DNA of 64,000 nt from Siphonodentalium dalli (taxonomy: Eukaryota; Mollusca; Scaphopoda; Gadilida; Siphonodentaliidae). Where the stretch lies: NCBI GenBank assembly GCA_032622095.1, contig CP136064.1, positions 127,151,605-127,215,604 on the forward strand. Reading direction: 5' to 3'. The notes below the pieces were generated by a model. The model made no database searches, had not been told where the DNA came from, and saw only the letters and a list, made by a program, of their open reading frames with translations. The position numbers and the translations under genes are program-made. Positions 63,394-64,000 of the stretch are shown here, in pieces. The first letter of the stretch is position 1. Every line of letters begins with the position of its first letter.

Positions 63394-64000
63394 TACTATA
63401 TACATGTGATGTGATTTTTTTTCATAGTTCATAAAGATGAGATGCAGATGTAACTAGAATGCACTCGGAGAGATGCCAACGTGCGCAAAAATGTAATAAA
63501 CAATAATTAAAAAAATAATTTCACTGTATTTTACTTAATTTATTTAATTTAATTTAATGTTAGCAAAAAAAGACAATTACCATTTCTCATTTCATCACAG
63601 ATAAAAGGCAAATTACTATATTAATCATTTAAGTAATTAAAACCAATTCCATGTTGCCGAAAGGATGAGACTTTAATATCGATTAAATTTTTTTCAGCGG
63701 CATATTTTCATTTTCATTTTCCGATAGTCAAAGTTGACCAAAGGAGCAATTATAAGAAATAATTAATACCATTTGTGTAAATATTGATAGCAGCCAATAT
63801 TCAACAATAAATATCAATAATTAATCAATAATTAATCAATAACGATCATTTTATGTAATAATAAACTCTTCAAACGGTGTTTGTGTCAACAAATGCGTTT
63901 TGTTTTGTGTTACGTCATTCGTCGTATTTGACCCGGAACTCGGCTGAAGGTTAGGCTATTCAGCCTATTGCGTCGAATTACGAAATCGCGTTTTGAATGT
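63394..64000. other. AT-rich end of the window, no gene
   Basis: Mostly AATTTAATTT-like simple sequence and ATCAATAATTAATCAATA repeats; no ORF or element end recognised. Confidence 0.6.

Noticed and set aside
1-64000. tRNA or rRNA genes
   Set aside because: No cloverleaf or conserved rRNA segment was recognised; the TGGCGCCCAACGG match is the retroelement primer site, not a tRNA gene. A covariance-model scan would be decisive.

Overview
The window is animal genomic DNA: AT-rich, with candidate spliced exons, one intronless receptor gene and a very dense load of transposable elements. The element mix suggests a lophotrochozoan, most likely a mollusc: hairpin-headed elements opening GCTCACCTGA followed by degenerate tandem arrays, Helitron-like elements with a tandem-repeat core, several non-LTR retrotransposon families, and a peptide-receptor-like GPCR. 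I cannot name the species. No rRNA, tRNA or CRISPR array was recognised.

Layout. 1-6.25 kb: a LINE tail, then a 5'-truncated LINE (2373-5572) held exactly between two ~680-bp direct repeats. 6.25-11.1 kb: a LINE 3' end and a Helitron-like element carrying a TTAA-flanked MITE, a retro-insert, and a poly(A)-tailed insert inside that retro-insert. 11.2-16.1 kb: a composite with ~494-bp inverted arms, ~165-bp repeats rich in ATGGCGGC, possible captured exons, a foldback element and a TIR element nested in it. 16.4-19 kb: tandem duplications and three hairpin MITEs. 19-25 kb: MITEs, a LINE pseudogene and a hairpin-headed ~147-bp repeat array. 25-27.8 kb: a gene remnant bounded by inverted 15-bp minisatellites, its apparent intron filled by a 1.7-kb TIR element. 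28-30.7 kb: inverted-repeat clusters. 30.7-40.7 kb: a minus-strand LINE with a 2A-like N-terminus and, upstream on the same strand, a multi-kilobase array of ORF1-like modules. 41.1-42.2 kb: the best host gene, a class A GPCR. 43.3-49.9 kb: an LTR retrotransposon with TSD, LTRs, primer-binding site and polypurine tract, decayed inside and hosting an ORF1-only retroelement, a GC-rich hairpin MITE and a hAT remnant. 50-64 kb: sparse sequence, a second hairpin MITE, a LINE split by a Mutator-type element, a LINE RT split by a MITE, and two Helitron-like units in tandem near the right end.

How it fits together. Apart from the GPCR there is no host pathway to read; the window is mainly a record of mobile elements inserting into one another. 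In at least seven places both an insertion and its target duplication can be read from the sequence, which gives a relative order of events. ORFs with apparent integrity are the GPCR (362 aa from its first ATG) and the ORF1-only retroelement protein (317 aa). All reverse transcriptases seen are broken by stops, frameshifts, truncation or insertion.
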